DNA from: Amycolatopsis cihanbeyliensis
Lineage (GTDB): Bacteria; Actinomycetota; Actinomycetes; Mycobacteriales; Pseudonocardiaceae
DNA: 64,000 bases
Direction of reading: 5' to 3'
Assembly (NCBI RefSeq): GCF_006715045.1
Contig: NZ_VFML01000001.1
Coordinates: 3,006,501-3,070,500 of the forward strand
Under the pieces are notes generated by a model. That model made no database searches, was not told the DNA's origin, and was given only the letters and a program-made list of their open reading frames with translations. The position numbers and the translations under genes were made by a program. Shown here in pieces: positions 8,752 through 16,085 of the stretch (position 1 is its first letter; every line of letters starts with the position of its first letter).

Positions 8752-9627
8752 TCAGGAGCGGCCGAGGGTGGCGAGTATCTGGCGGGCCTGGTTGCGTGAG
8801 CCGAGCCCGTTGGGGTGCACCGGGACGGCCGGGGATGTCGGCAGGATGCCCTCCACCCACTTCTCCCCCGGCGGCTCGCACATGTCGTGGCCGATCGAGC
8901 TGGTGTAGGTGTCCACGAACACGGCGCCCTCGGCCGCGGCCCGCTCGGCGAGCATCCGGTTCAGCAGCTTGGTGATGTCCCGCAGATAGGGCGCGTCCCC
9001 CCTGGCGATCGGCACCAGCGGCCAGCAGTTGGCACCGGAGTCCGGCAGCAGGCTGGGGTAGCCGACCAGCAGCACCTCCGCATCCGGCGCGCGGTCCCGG
9101 ATTCCGCGCAGCACCGCGCCCACCTTGGGCCCGACCGCCCGCACCTTCGCGGCCAGCTCGTCGGTACCGGCCGAGACGTAGAAGTCCTTGCACGGCGAGC
9201 CGGCCGGCGCCACCAGGCCCATGCTGCCGCAGGTGAGCACCACCTCGGCGAACGGAATGTCGTTCCCGCCGATGCCGACCGTCACCAGGTCGGTGCCCGG
9301 CCGCAGCGCGTCGAACTGTGGCTGGTTGACGATGCCCCATTGCGGTTCGGCCATGTGCTCGGTGGTCGCGCCACCGCAGCTGACATCGGTGAACTCGCTC
9401 GGCTCCAGCCTGTGCGCGACCAGGGAGGGGTAGTTGCCCGCGGACCTGGCGCAGGGCAGCTGCACCCGCTCGGGGAACATCGGGCCGGTCGAGGTGAACG
9501 AGTCGCCCAGCGCCACGTAGGAGGAGTACGCGGCTGGTTCGGCGGCTGGCTCTGCGGCGGCGGGCGGGGCGAGCGGCAGGGTCGCGGCGGCGGCGACGGC
9601 CGCGAACGTGGCCAGGGTACGGCGCAT
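8752..9627 (-). CDS. Secreted SGNH/GDSL lipase-esterase
   Basis: 291 residues with a signal peptide (MRRTLATFAAVAAAATLPLAPPAAAEP). SGNH blocks are complete: block I ALGDSFTS (Ser), block III GIGGNDIPF (Asn), block V VHPNG (His, with the preceding Asp/Val). Several cysteines spaced as in Streptomyces secreted lipases suggest disulfides. It would hydrolyse lipid or acyl esters outside the cell. Start ATG 9627 has GAGGAGA upstream; an upstream in-frame start at 9777 would place ~50 extra residues before the signal peptide. 3' end abuts the palindromic element. Confidence 0.88.
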   Translation of the reverse strand: MRRTLATFAAVAAAATLPLAPPAAAEPAAEPAAYSSYVALGDSFTSTGPMFPERVQLPCARSAGNYPSLVAHRLEPSEFTDVSCGGATTEHMAEPQWGIVNQPQFDALRPGTDLVTVGIGGNDIPFAEVVLTCGSMGLVAPAGSPCKDFYVSAGTDELAAKVRAVGPKVGAVLRGIRDRAPDAEVLLVGYPSLLPDSGANCWPLVPIARGDAPYLRDITKLLNRMLAERAAAEGAVFVDTYTSSIGHDMCEPPGEKWVEGILPTSPAVPVHPNGLGSRNQARQILATLGRS

Positions 9628-9756
9628 AGCGGTCTCCTCGACGGTGAGCGACTGACTACTACTCTTCAGTAGCCTACTGGAGAGTAGTGTGATGGAACAC
9701 ACAGCGGCAAGCCCTCGAGCCACCCCGACCCCTGCCACGCCGGAACTGTCGTATCC

Positions 9757-9772
9757 TCGAACTAGTGTTCGA
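9757..9772. promoter_or_regulatory. LexA/SOS-box-like operator
   Basis: TCGAAC-TAGT-GTTCGA is a perfect 6-4-6 palindrome, identical to the Gram-positive/mycobacterial LexA consensus TCGAAC(N4)GTTCGA. It lies 37 bp upstream of the DUF4253 start codon and about 130 bp upstream of the divergent lipase gene. A TATCCT sequence (9752-9757) abutting it could be a -10 box. Confidence 0.75.
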
Positions 9773-9808
9773 CACAATGACCCGAACGCTCACGTCGAGG
9801 AGATCACC

Positions 9809-10567
9809 ATGACCGTCACCCGGCTCCACACGCACAGCCCGCTGCCCGAACTGGGGCTGCCGCCGGGGCACTGGCACGGCAGGCTGTGGGTGAGCGAACG
9901 CCCGCTGGACGAACCGGACCGGTACCCCGCCTGCGTGGCCGCGCACCCGGATTCCGGGCTGTGGCCGGTGCTCATCCCCGGCGATCTCCGCTTCGAGCTG
10001 GGCGGCGAGGACTGGATCCTGGACCGCGACTGGATACCACCCGCGCGAGATCAGGTCCCCGGTGTCGATGCCGCCGCGACCTTGGCCGGGTGGTGGGGCA
10101 AACCGTGCTGTGCGGGGCACTGCCTCGACCCGTTCGGGGCGGAGTTTCCCGGGCTCGCGCGCCGAACACCCCGAAGGGCCGATCCGCTCGCCGAGGCGGG
10201 CAACACCGGTTCGGTGCTGGCCAGGCAGGGAAACAGCAGGCTCGGCCTGGTGGCCACCGAACGTCCCGCCGACATTCCCGCGCTGCTCGGCTGGCCCGGC
10301 ATGATCAACACCACCAGGGACGTGGCGGCGATCTCGGCCGTGCTGCGTAGCTGGGAGGATCGGTTCGGCGCCGTGCTGCTCTCGCTCGGCTTCGACACGC
10401 TCGAGCTGTCCGTGGCCGCGCCACCGAAGACCCCGGAGCGCGCGCTCGTGACCGCGGCCGAGCATCGGGCGTTCTGCCTGGAGAACTTCACCAGCCGGCA
10501 GGGCGACCTGCGCGAGTTCGCGGACGACCTGCTCGGCGTGCGGCTGTGGCGCTTCTGGTGGGACTGA
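9809..10567 (+). CDS. DUF4253 domain protein, probably SOS-regulated
   Basis: 252 residues, no signal peptide or membrane segment. The C-terminal ~110 residues fit DUF4253: GLVATERPADIPALLGWPG, a middle LRSWEDRFGAVLLSLGFDTLELSVA and the terminal ALVTAAEHRAFCLENF...LW.FWWD. Function of the family is unknown; these proteins often occur near toxin-immunity or damage-linked loci. ATG 9809 has GAGGAG 6 nt upstream. A perfect SOS-type palindrome just upstream suggests induction on DNA damage. A strong hairpin terminator follows. Confidence 0.8.
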   Translation: MTVTRLHTHSPLPELGLPPGHWHGRLWVSERPLDEPDRYPACVAAHPDSGLWPVLIPGDLRFELGGEDWILDRDWIPPARDQVPGVDAAATLAGWWGKPCCAGHCLDPFGAEFPGLARRTPRRADPLAEAGNTGSVLARQGNSRLGLVATERPADIPALLGWPGMINTTRDVAAISAVLRSWEDRFGAVLLSLGFDTLELSVAAPPKTPERALVTAAEHRAFCLENFTSRQGDLREFADDLLGVRLWRFWWD

Positions 10568-10641
10568 CCGAGCGTCCGGGAACCAACTGACACCTGCGGT
10601 GGTGCCGCGCGTCTCCAGCCCAGCACTGAGCTCGAGCGAAG

Positions 10642-10678
10642 GCTGGGGCCACCGGCACGGTGTGCCGGCAGCCCCAGC
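10642..10678. terminator. Bidirectional hairpin terminator
   Basis: GCTGGGGC / GCCCCAGC outer 8-bp stem and CCGGCA / TGCCGG inner 6-bp stem around a CGGTG loop, between the convergent DUF4253 and M28 peptidase genes. Confidence 0.75.
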
Positions 10679-10704
10679 GGGACGGTGCCTACTGAAAGGG
10701 GAAC

Positions 10705-12132
10705 TCAGCAGGCTCCGAGGTCGCTCCACACCGCCCAGGACCGCGGGTCACCGGGCTCGGCACCGGAGGAGTACCAGGTCGACTCCCACTCGTGCCCGGC
10801 ATGCGACACCACATCACCCGGCGCATAGTTTGCGGCCCCGTCCCACGCCGGGGAGTCACATCCCGGCGGTGGCCCACCGTCGCCAACCGTCAGCGTGAAC
10901 GACGCCGTGCGATCGGCTTCGGCCCCGTCTCCCAGCACCGTCACCTGGCTGGTGCCGGTCGGGGTGTCGGCCGAGGTGGAAACGGTCAGCACCGAATCCG
11001 CGCCCGACTGCACGGAAGGAGGGTCGAATGACGCGGTAGCACCGCTCGGCAACCCGGAGGCACTCAGCTGCACCGCCTGCGGCTGCCCCGCCGTCACCTG
11101 TGTGGACACCGTCACGGTCACCGACTCGCCCGGCTCCACCGAGCCCGAGGCCGGGTTCACCGACACCGAGAAGTCGTTCTGCTCGGTGCCACCGACCGCC
11201 ATCTGCCACACCGCGTAGGCGATCGCGTCGCTGTTGTGGTCCAGCGGCGCGGTCGCGATGTTGCTGATGGTGTCGCAGGAGCGGTGGTAACAGGAGTCGA
11301 ACGCCGCACCGGCGGTGCCGCCCCACTTCTGTTGCTGCGCGGAGCTCTTGCGCGACCCCGCCCCGGTGAACAGCCCGCCCACCGGGATGCCAACACTCTT
11401 GAACGAGGAGTGGTCGGACCGGCCGTCGGTTGCGGTGGCCCGCTCGGTGGGCACCCCTTCCGACTGGAAGTACTCGTCGAAGACCGCCTTGATCGAGGCC
11501 ACATCGTCGTAGACGAAGTAGCCCCAGTTCCGCGACCCGATCATGTCGAAGTTCAGGTACGCGTCGATCCGCGACCGTTCCGTGCCGGAAAGCGTGGACA
11601 CGTAGTACCGGGAACCACGCAACCCGGACTCCTCATCGGCCCACCAGGCGAAACGCACCCGCTTGGCCATCGCCGGGTCGGCCTCCGCCAGCTCCAGCGC
11701 GACCTGGAGGATCGCGGCGGAGCCGGTGCCGTTGTCGTTGATACCCGGCCCGGAACCCACGCTGTCCAGGTGTGCCCCGAGCATGATCACCTGGTTCGGG
11801 TCGCCCTCCGGCCACTCGGCGAGCAGGTTCTCCGACTGCGCCGCGCAGCTCGTGCAGCGCTGCCTGGTGACGTCGTATCCCGCCGCCCGCAGCTCTTGCT
11901 CCAGGTAGGACACCGAGGCGTCGTAACCCCTTCCGGGAGCGCGATTACCGCCATTGCGGTTGGCGATGCTCTGGAACTCGTTCAGATGCGCCTGCACGTC
12001 GGACACCGCGATATCCGGTGCGGCCACGGCCGTGGCCGGTTGCGCGGTGGCCACCGGCGAGGGGAACGCCACGGCCACGGCGAGCCCCGCTACCGCCGCC
12101 ACCCCCGAACGCAGGAGTTTCTTGACATTCAT
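10705..12132 (-). CDS. Secreted M28 aminopeptidase with Ig-like and CBM5/12 C-terminal domains
   Basis: 475 residues: signal peptide (to about residue 30, AxA), M28 catalytic domain with metal ligands GAHLD (His121, Asp123), NDNG (Asp133), catalytic DEESG (Glu167/168), FDMIG and CYHRSCD; it resembles Streptomyces griseus aminopeptidase S. After about residue 330 comes an Ig-like/BACON-type beta domain (DFSVSVNPASGSVEPGESVTV), then a ~50-residue CBM5/12-type carbohydrate-binding domain (CDSPAWDGAANYAPGDVV...W). It would remove N-terminal residues from peptides outside the cell, tethered to polysaccharide such as chitin. Lies 21 bp after the M4 protease gene, probably one operon; the shared C-terminal module is nearly identical to that protein's. 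Confidence 0.92.
   Translation of the reverse strand: MNVKKLLRSGVAAVAGLAVAVAFPSPVATAQPATAVAAPDIAVSDVQAHLNEFQSIANRNGGNRAPGRGYDASVSYLEQELRAAGYDVTRQRCTSCAAQSENLLAEWPEGDPNQVIMLGAHLDSVGSGPGINDNGTGSAAILQVALELAEADPAMAKRVRFAWWADEESGLRGSRYYVSTLSGTERSRIDAYLNFDMIGSRNWGYFVYDDVASIKAVFDEYFQSEGVPTERATATDGRSDHSSFKSVGIPVGGLFTGAGSRKSSAQQQKWGGTAGAAFDSCYHRSCDTISNIATAPLDHNSDAIAYAVWQMAVGGTEQNDFSVSVNPASGSVEPGESVTVTVSTQVTAGQPQAVQLSASGLPSGATASFDPPSVQSGADSVLTVSTSADTPTGTSQVTVLGDGAEADRTASFTLTVGDGGPPPGCDSPAWDGAANYAPGDVVSHAGHEWESTWYSSGAEPGDPRSWAVWSDLGAC
10708..10890 (-). repeat. Duplicated CBM-coding segment, copy 1
   Basis: DNA encoding the last ~60 residues of the M28 peptidase is almost identical base by base to 12157-12339, the end of the M4 peptidase gene. 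The upstream Ig-domain DNA is also similar but more diverged, so the terminal module was recently duplicated or homogenised by gene conversion. Confidence 0.8.
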
Positions 12133-12153
12133 GGCATGTAGTCCTTCCTCGCC

Positions 12154-14262
12154 TCAGCAGGCGCCGAGGTCGCTCCACACTGCCCAGGACCGCGGGTCAC
12201 CGGGCTCGGCACCGGAGGAGTACCAGGTCGACTCCCACTCGTGCCCGGCATGCGACACCACATCACCCGGCACGTAGTTGGCGGCCGAATCCCACGCCGG
12301 GGAGTCACATCCCGGCGGCGGACCACCATCACCCACCGTCAGCGAGAGCTGGACGGTGTGGTCGATGTCCACACCGTCCCCGGTGATGGTCACCTGGCTG
12401 GTGCCCTCCGTGGTGTTCGCCGAGGTGGCGATCGTCAGCACCGCGCTGCCGCCGGACTCCACCGAGTCCGGGTCGAAGGAGGCGGTGGCACCGCTCGGCA
12501 GACCGGAGGCACTCAGCTGCACCGCCTGCGCGTCGCCCTCGGTCACCTCGGTGGACACCGTCACGGTCGCCGACTCGCCTGGCTCGAGGGACACCGAGCT
12601 GGGGTTCAGCGAGAGCGAGAAGTCGTTCTCCACCGGCGGCTGGTTGTCGCAGGTGGGTTCCCCGCCGACCGCCGACACGCTGACCGCGTTCCACGCGGCC
12701 TTGACCGTGTCGAACTCGACGCAGCTGTTCGGGAACAGGGTCTTGGCGGACTCCAGGGTGGCAACCCTGGCCTGCCGGTGATCCCAGCTCGAGGTCTTGC
12801 GCAGCAGGCCGTTGTAGAAGATCTTGCCGGCCTTCTGGATACCGATACCGGTGATCGAGGAGTTGTCGCAGGTCGGGCTGGAGGGCATACCGTTGCCCGG
12901 GTTGGAGCCCTCGGCCAGCAGGTAGAACCAGTGGTTCTGCGGGCCCGCCGCCGCGTGCACCTCGGTGTTCGGGATGGAGGAGGAGTAGCAGTTCGGGTGC
13001 CCGGCCCGGGAGGGGTCGTTCATGTACCGGATCGGGCCGCTGCCGACCAGGTTGACCTCCTCGCCCACGTCGTAGTCCGGGTCGTCGTTCGGGTTCTGCG
13101 CGTAGAACTCGGTGAGCGCCCCGAAGATGTCCCCTGTGGACTCGTTCAGCCCACCGTTCTCGTTACCTCGCCCGGCGCCGCCAGGGGTGGTCTGGAAGAT
13201 GGCGTGCCCGTACTCGTGCCCGACGACGTCCATCGGGGTGACCTGCCTGCGCCCGTCCCGGGAGTGACCGAAGCTGGTCGAGCTGCCGTCCCAGTAGGCG
13301 TTGACCGCGTTCAGCCCGACGTAGGCGGGGAAACCGCCGCCCTGGCCGTTGATCCCGTCCCGGCCGAGCCACTCGCCGAGCATGTCCCACTCGGTCTGCG
13401 AGGCGTACAGCGCGTCCACGCACGCCGTCTCCAGGTCGGTACCGGAGCCGTTGCCCCAGTTGTCGTCCGAGCCGGTGAAGACCTGGCGCGAGTTGTAGTT
13501 GCCGCAGCTGAGCCCGCGCCGGTTCGGGTCGCGCGTCGAGTACTGGCCACCGGAGGAGGTGGTGTCGATGGTGACGTTGCCGTTGTAGTAGCCGTTGCCG
13601 CTGCCCAGCGCCGCGGGCCGCTCGTCAGCGGCCGCGGCGGCACCGGCCAGTGCCGACCGCTTCACCTCGTCCCTGGTGTCCAGCACGGCCCCGGATCGCG
13701 CGTCGACGAAGACATGCAACCTGCTCGGCGCACCGGCGTCGGTGCCGGTGACGAGTACCTCGTAGGCCAGCTTCGGGCTGTCGCCCGCCAGCACCACCAG
13801 CTCGGGCCCCGCCTCCACGCTGTCCACAGTGGTCAGCTGCTGGCGGGCGGTGCGCTCGGCACGCTCGGCGGTCACGTCGGCGTGGGTTCCGATCGTGATC
13901 GACGCGGTGTCCGCGCTCACGGTGTCGCGCACCGCGCCCTCCCCGTCGGCCACGACGACGGCATCGCCGCCGACCACGGGAAGGCCCTGGTAGGAGCGCT
14001 CGTAGGCAACGTAGAACAGGCCGGCGGCGCCGGGGGTGACGCCGACCCGCCGGAACGTCTCCGCCGGTCCCTTCTTCAGTTCGTCGAGGCCGATCGCGGC
14101 GGCCTCGTCGGCGGCCGAGGTGGCCAGTGCCTCCGGCGGTGCCGGCTGTGCAGCCGGGCCGGTGCCGGTTTCGGCGAGGGCGGGCATGGATGACATGCCC
14201 GCCGCGAGAGCAAGGCCGGTTATCGCGGCCAAGCCCGCTCGTCTGGTTCGCAGGGATTTCAT
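12154..14262 (-). CDS. Secreted M4 (thermolysin-type) metallopeptidase with Ig-like and CBM5/12 C-terminal domains
   Basis: 702 residues: signal peptide (MKSLRTRRAGLAAITGLALA...ALA), a ~190-residue FTP/PepSY-type propeptide, and the M4 catalytic domain with HEYGH (about residues 350-354, two zinc His and catalytic Glu), downstream NESTGD (third zinc ligand Glu) and the catalytic-His region EVHAAAGPQNHWFY. The C-terminus carries an Ig-like domain and a CBM5/12 domain nearly identical to those of the next gene. It is an extracellular endoprotease matured by loss of the propeptide. ATG 14262 has GGAGAGG upstream; longer in-frame starts put charged residues before the signal peptide. Probably co-transcribed with the M28 aminopeptidase, together degrading protein to amino acids. 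Confidence 0.93.
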   Translation of the reverse strand: MKSLRTRRAGLAAITGLALAAGMSSMPALAETGTGPAAQPAPPEALATSAADEAAAIGLDELKKGPAETFRRVGVTPGAAGLFYVAYERSYQGLPVVGGDAVVVADGEGAVRDTVSADTASITIGTHADVTAERAERTARQQLTTVDSVEAGPELVVLAGDSPKLAYEVLVTGTDAGAPSRLHVFVDARSGAVLDTRDEVKRSALAGAAAAADERPAALGSGNGYYNGNVTIDTTSSGGQYSTRDPNRRGLSCGNYNSRQVFTGSDDNWGNGSGTDLETACVDALYASQTEWDMLGEWLGRDGINGQGGGFPAYVGLNAVNAYWDGSSTSFGHSRDGRRQVTPMDVVGHEYGHAIFQTTPGGAGRGNENGGLNESTGDIFGALTEFYAQNPNDDPDYDVGEEVNLVGSGPIRYMNDPSRAGHPNCYSSSIPNTEVHAAAGPQNHWFYLLAEGSNPGNGMPSSPTCDNSSITGIGIQKAGKIFYNGLLRKTSSWDHRQARVATLESAKTLFPNSCVEFDTVKAAWNAVSVSAVGGEPTCDNQPPVENDFSLSLNPSSVSLEPGESATVTVSTEVTEGDAQAVQLSASGLPSGATASFDPDSVESGGSAVLTIATSANTTEGTSQVTITGDGVDIDHTVQLSLTVGDGGPPPGCDSPAWDSAANYVPGDVVSHAGHEWESTWYSSGAEPGDPRSWAVWSDLGAC
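12157..12339 (-). repeat. Duplicated CBM-coding segment, copy 2
   Basis: Partner of 10708-10890; the stretch coding PGCDSPAWD... to the stop differs by only a few bases between the two genes. Confidence 0.8.
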
Positions 14263-14327
14263 GTGGCGCCCTCTCCTCAGGCAGGAATACGGCACCACCA
14301 CACATCGCGCGATCGGCTCATCCTATT

Positions 14328-14352
14328 GAGGTTATGGATTATGCATAACCTC
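14328..14352. promoter_or_regulatory. Candidate operator upstream of the M4 peptidase
   Basis: Perfect 8-bp inverted repeat GAGGTTAT / ATAACCTC with 9-nt spacer, 66-90 bp upstream of the peptidase start, overlapping a possible minus-strand promoter (TTATGC - 17 nt - TAGGAT). Confidence 0.4.
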
Positions 14353-14659
14353 GATAACCGACCCCAAATGTCGCGGTGGTACCTGATCACAGGGTGAGGA
14401 CAGTTAGCGCCACCACTCCGGACGTCGTCAATGCGACATCCAGCCTAGTTCCGGCAAACAGATCAATACGATGGTCTTGAATCGGATACCAAACGGACGC
14501 AGGCCTGGCATCCGACGAATATTTTCAAACTTTGGTCGCAATTACCAGTACGCGAACAGGTTCGCATTACCAATTTTCGACCTGGTCCGCCGCTGAAACC
14601 CGGTCCGGGCGGGGTGTTCGATAAACGGACGTTTGAGCACGAAAATCGGTGCAGAGGGG

Positions 14660-14688
14660 TTCAACAGCGGGCCACTGGTTGACATACT
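14660..14688 (+). promoter_or_regulatory. Predicted promoter of the nitroreductase gene (leaderless)
   Basis: TTCAAC (14660-14665), 17-nt spacer, CATACT (14683-14688), then 7 nt to the GTG start, with no ribosome binding site between. Confidence 0.4.
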
Positions 14689-14695
14689 CGCGCCC

Positions 14696-15412
14696 GTGAC
14701 GAACTCGAACCCCGCCTCGAACGGCGAACGCTGGGTCTCCGTGCACGGCGAGCCCTACCACCCGGCGCCCTACCGCCCCGCCCGGATGTCCGCCGACGAG
14801 TCGCTGGCCACGGCCGCGCGGCTGCGCCACCGGATGGACGAGCGGCGCACGGTACGGATGTTCTCCGCGGATCCCGTTCCGGAGCAGGTGGTGCTGGACG
14901 CCATCGCGGTGGCCTCCACCGCGCCGAGCGGGGCACACCAGCAGCCGTGGACCTTCGTGCTGGTCACCGACCCCGAGGTGCGCGGGCGGATTCGTGAGGC
15001 CGCCGAGCGGGAGGAGCAGATCTCCTACGCGGGCAGGCTCGGCGAGGAGTGGCTGGCGGCCCTGCGCCCGCTGGGCACCGACGAGGTGAAGCCGCACCTC
15101 ACCGAGGCGCCGTACCTCATCGTGGTGTTCCAGCAGCGATTCACACCGCTGGCGGACGGCGGCGTGCGCAAGCACTACTACGTCGACGAGTCGGTGGGTA
15201 TCGCCGTCGGGATGCTGCTGACCGCGCTGCACCTGTCCGGGCTGGCCGCGCTGACCCACACTCCCTCGCCGATGAAGTTCCTCGGCGAGGTGCTGAACCG
15301 GCCGCGCAACGAGAAGGCGTTCGCGGTGATCCCGGTCGGCTACCCCGCGGAGGACTGCGTGGTGCCGGACCTGGTTCGCAAGTCACTGGACCAGGTCCTG
15401 GTGCGGGTCTGA
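14696..15412 (+). CDS. Nitroreductase family protein (iodotyrosine-deiodinase-like)
   Basis: 238 residues, FMN-dependent nitroreductase fold: MDERRTVRMFSADPVP (phosphate-binding Arg region), ASTAPSGAHQQPWTFVLV (typical of the IYD/BluB-like branch, SGANxQPW), VGIAVGMLLTALHLSGL and the C-terminal VIPVGYPAED. Such enzymes reduce nitro-, quinone- or halo-aromatic substrates with NAD(P)H; the substrate is not readable. I prefer GTG 14696 because a -10-like box sits just before it and upstream residues (from a TTG at 14633) are not family-like. Convergent with the PfpI gene, 15 bp apart. Confidence 0.85.
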   Translation: MTNSNPASNGERWVSVHGEPYHPAPYRPARMSADESLATAARLRHRMDERRTVRMFSADPVPEQVVLDAIAVASTAPSGAHQQPWTFVLVTDPEVRGRIREAAEREEQISYAGRLGEEWLAALRPLGTDEVKPHLTEAPYLIVVFQQRFTPLADGGVRKHYYVDESVGIAVGMLLTALHLSGLAALTHTPSPMKFLGEVLNRPRNEKAFAVIPVGYPAEDCVVPDLVRKSLDQVLVRV

Positions 15413-15427
15413 GCGCCCGGTTGCCGG

Positions 15428-16000
15428 TCAGGCGCTGCGGGCCTGCGCGCGGTGCGCGCCCTCACCGATCTCCTCGACCAGCTTGGCGCAGAAGGCGGGC
15501 AGGTCGTCCGGCTTGCGACTGGTGACGAGCCCGGCGTCCACGACGACCTCCTCGTCGACCCATTCGGCCCCGGCGTTACGCAGGTCGGTCCGCAGGCTGG
15601 GGTAGGAGGTGAGCCTCCGGCCACGCACCACATCGGCCTCGATCAGGATCCACGGCGCGTGGCAGATCGCGGCCACCGGCTTCTGCTTGGCGAAGAACTC
15701 GCCGGCGAACCGGACCGCGTTCGGCACGGTGCGCAGGAAGTCCGGGTTCGCCACCCCACCGGGCAGCACCAGTGCGTCGTAGTCATCCGGCGAGACCTCG
15801 GTGACCATCCTGTCCACCGGGAACGTGTCCGCCTTGTCCAGGTGGTTGAACGCTTGGATGGTTCCGGGACTGACGGACACCAGCTCCGGTTCGCCGCCCG
15901 CGTCCCGCACCGCCTGCCACGGTTGGGTCAGCTCCACCTGCTCGGTGCCCTCCGGCGCCACCAGGAAGGCGACCCGGCGTCCGGTCAGCGTCTCCGACAC
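15428..16000 (-). CDS. DJ-1/PfpI family protein (type 1 glutamine amidotransferase-like)
   Basis: 190 residues. The nucleophile elbow AICHAPW holds the conserved Cys, the conserved Glu is in GTEQVEL near the N-terminus, and LVLPGGVANPD is the family's GG loop. Close to YhbO/PfpI stress proteins, described as deglycase/chaperone or as cysteine peptidases; the activity is debated. C-terminus runs to VTSRKPDDLPAF, the usual family end. No signal peptide, so cytosolic. Confidence 0.88.
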   Translation of the reverse strand: MSETLTGRRVAFLVAPEGTEQVELTQPWQAVRDAGGEPELVSVSPGTIQAFNHLDKADTFPVDRMVTEVSPDDYDALVLPGGVANPDFLRTVPNAVRFAGEFFAKQKPVAAICHAPWILIEADVVRGRRLTSYPSLRTDLRNAGAEWVDEEVVVDAGLVTSRKPDDLPAFCAKLVEEIGEGAHRAQARSA

Positions 16001-16047
16001 GAGTTCGTCCCCTCGACGAGTGCTGGTTGGTACGCCCGCCGGTTACC

Positions 16048-16079
16048 CCCGCGGCCCGGTACGCAAACCGGGCCGCGGG
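16048..16079 (-). terminator. Terminator after the M14 carboxypeptidase gene
   Basis: Perfect 13-bp stem CCCGCGGCCCGGT / ACCGGGCCGCGGG with a 6-nt loop, 7 bp past the stop of the carboxypeptidase gene. Confidence 0.75.
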
Positions 16080-16085
16080 TCCCGC

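Larger units (their letters stand above)
14263..14695. other. 433-bp intergenic region with inverted repeats
   Basis: Less GC-rich than the flanks. Contains GAGGTTAT-N9-ATAACCTC (14328-14352), which would overlap the -35 of a minus-strand promoter whose possible -10 is TAGGAT (14320-14325) upstream of the M4 peptidase. GCGAAC-AG-GTTCGC (14552-14565) is a second perfect palindrome. No gene seen. Confidence 0.4.

Noticed and set aside
12241..14193. 650-aa plus-strand frame opposite the M4 peptidase
   Set aside because: Val/Gly/Arg-rich shadow; the M4 gene has complete catalytic motifs.
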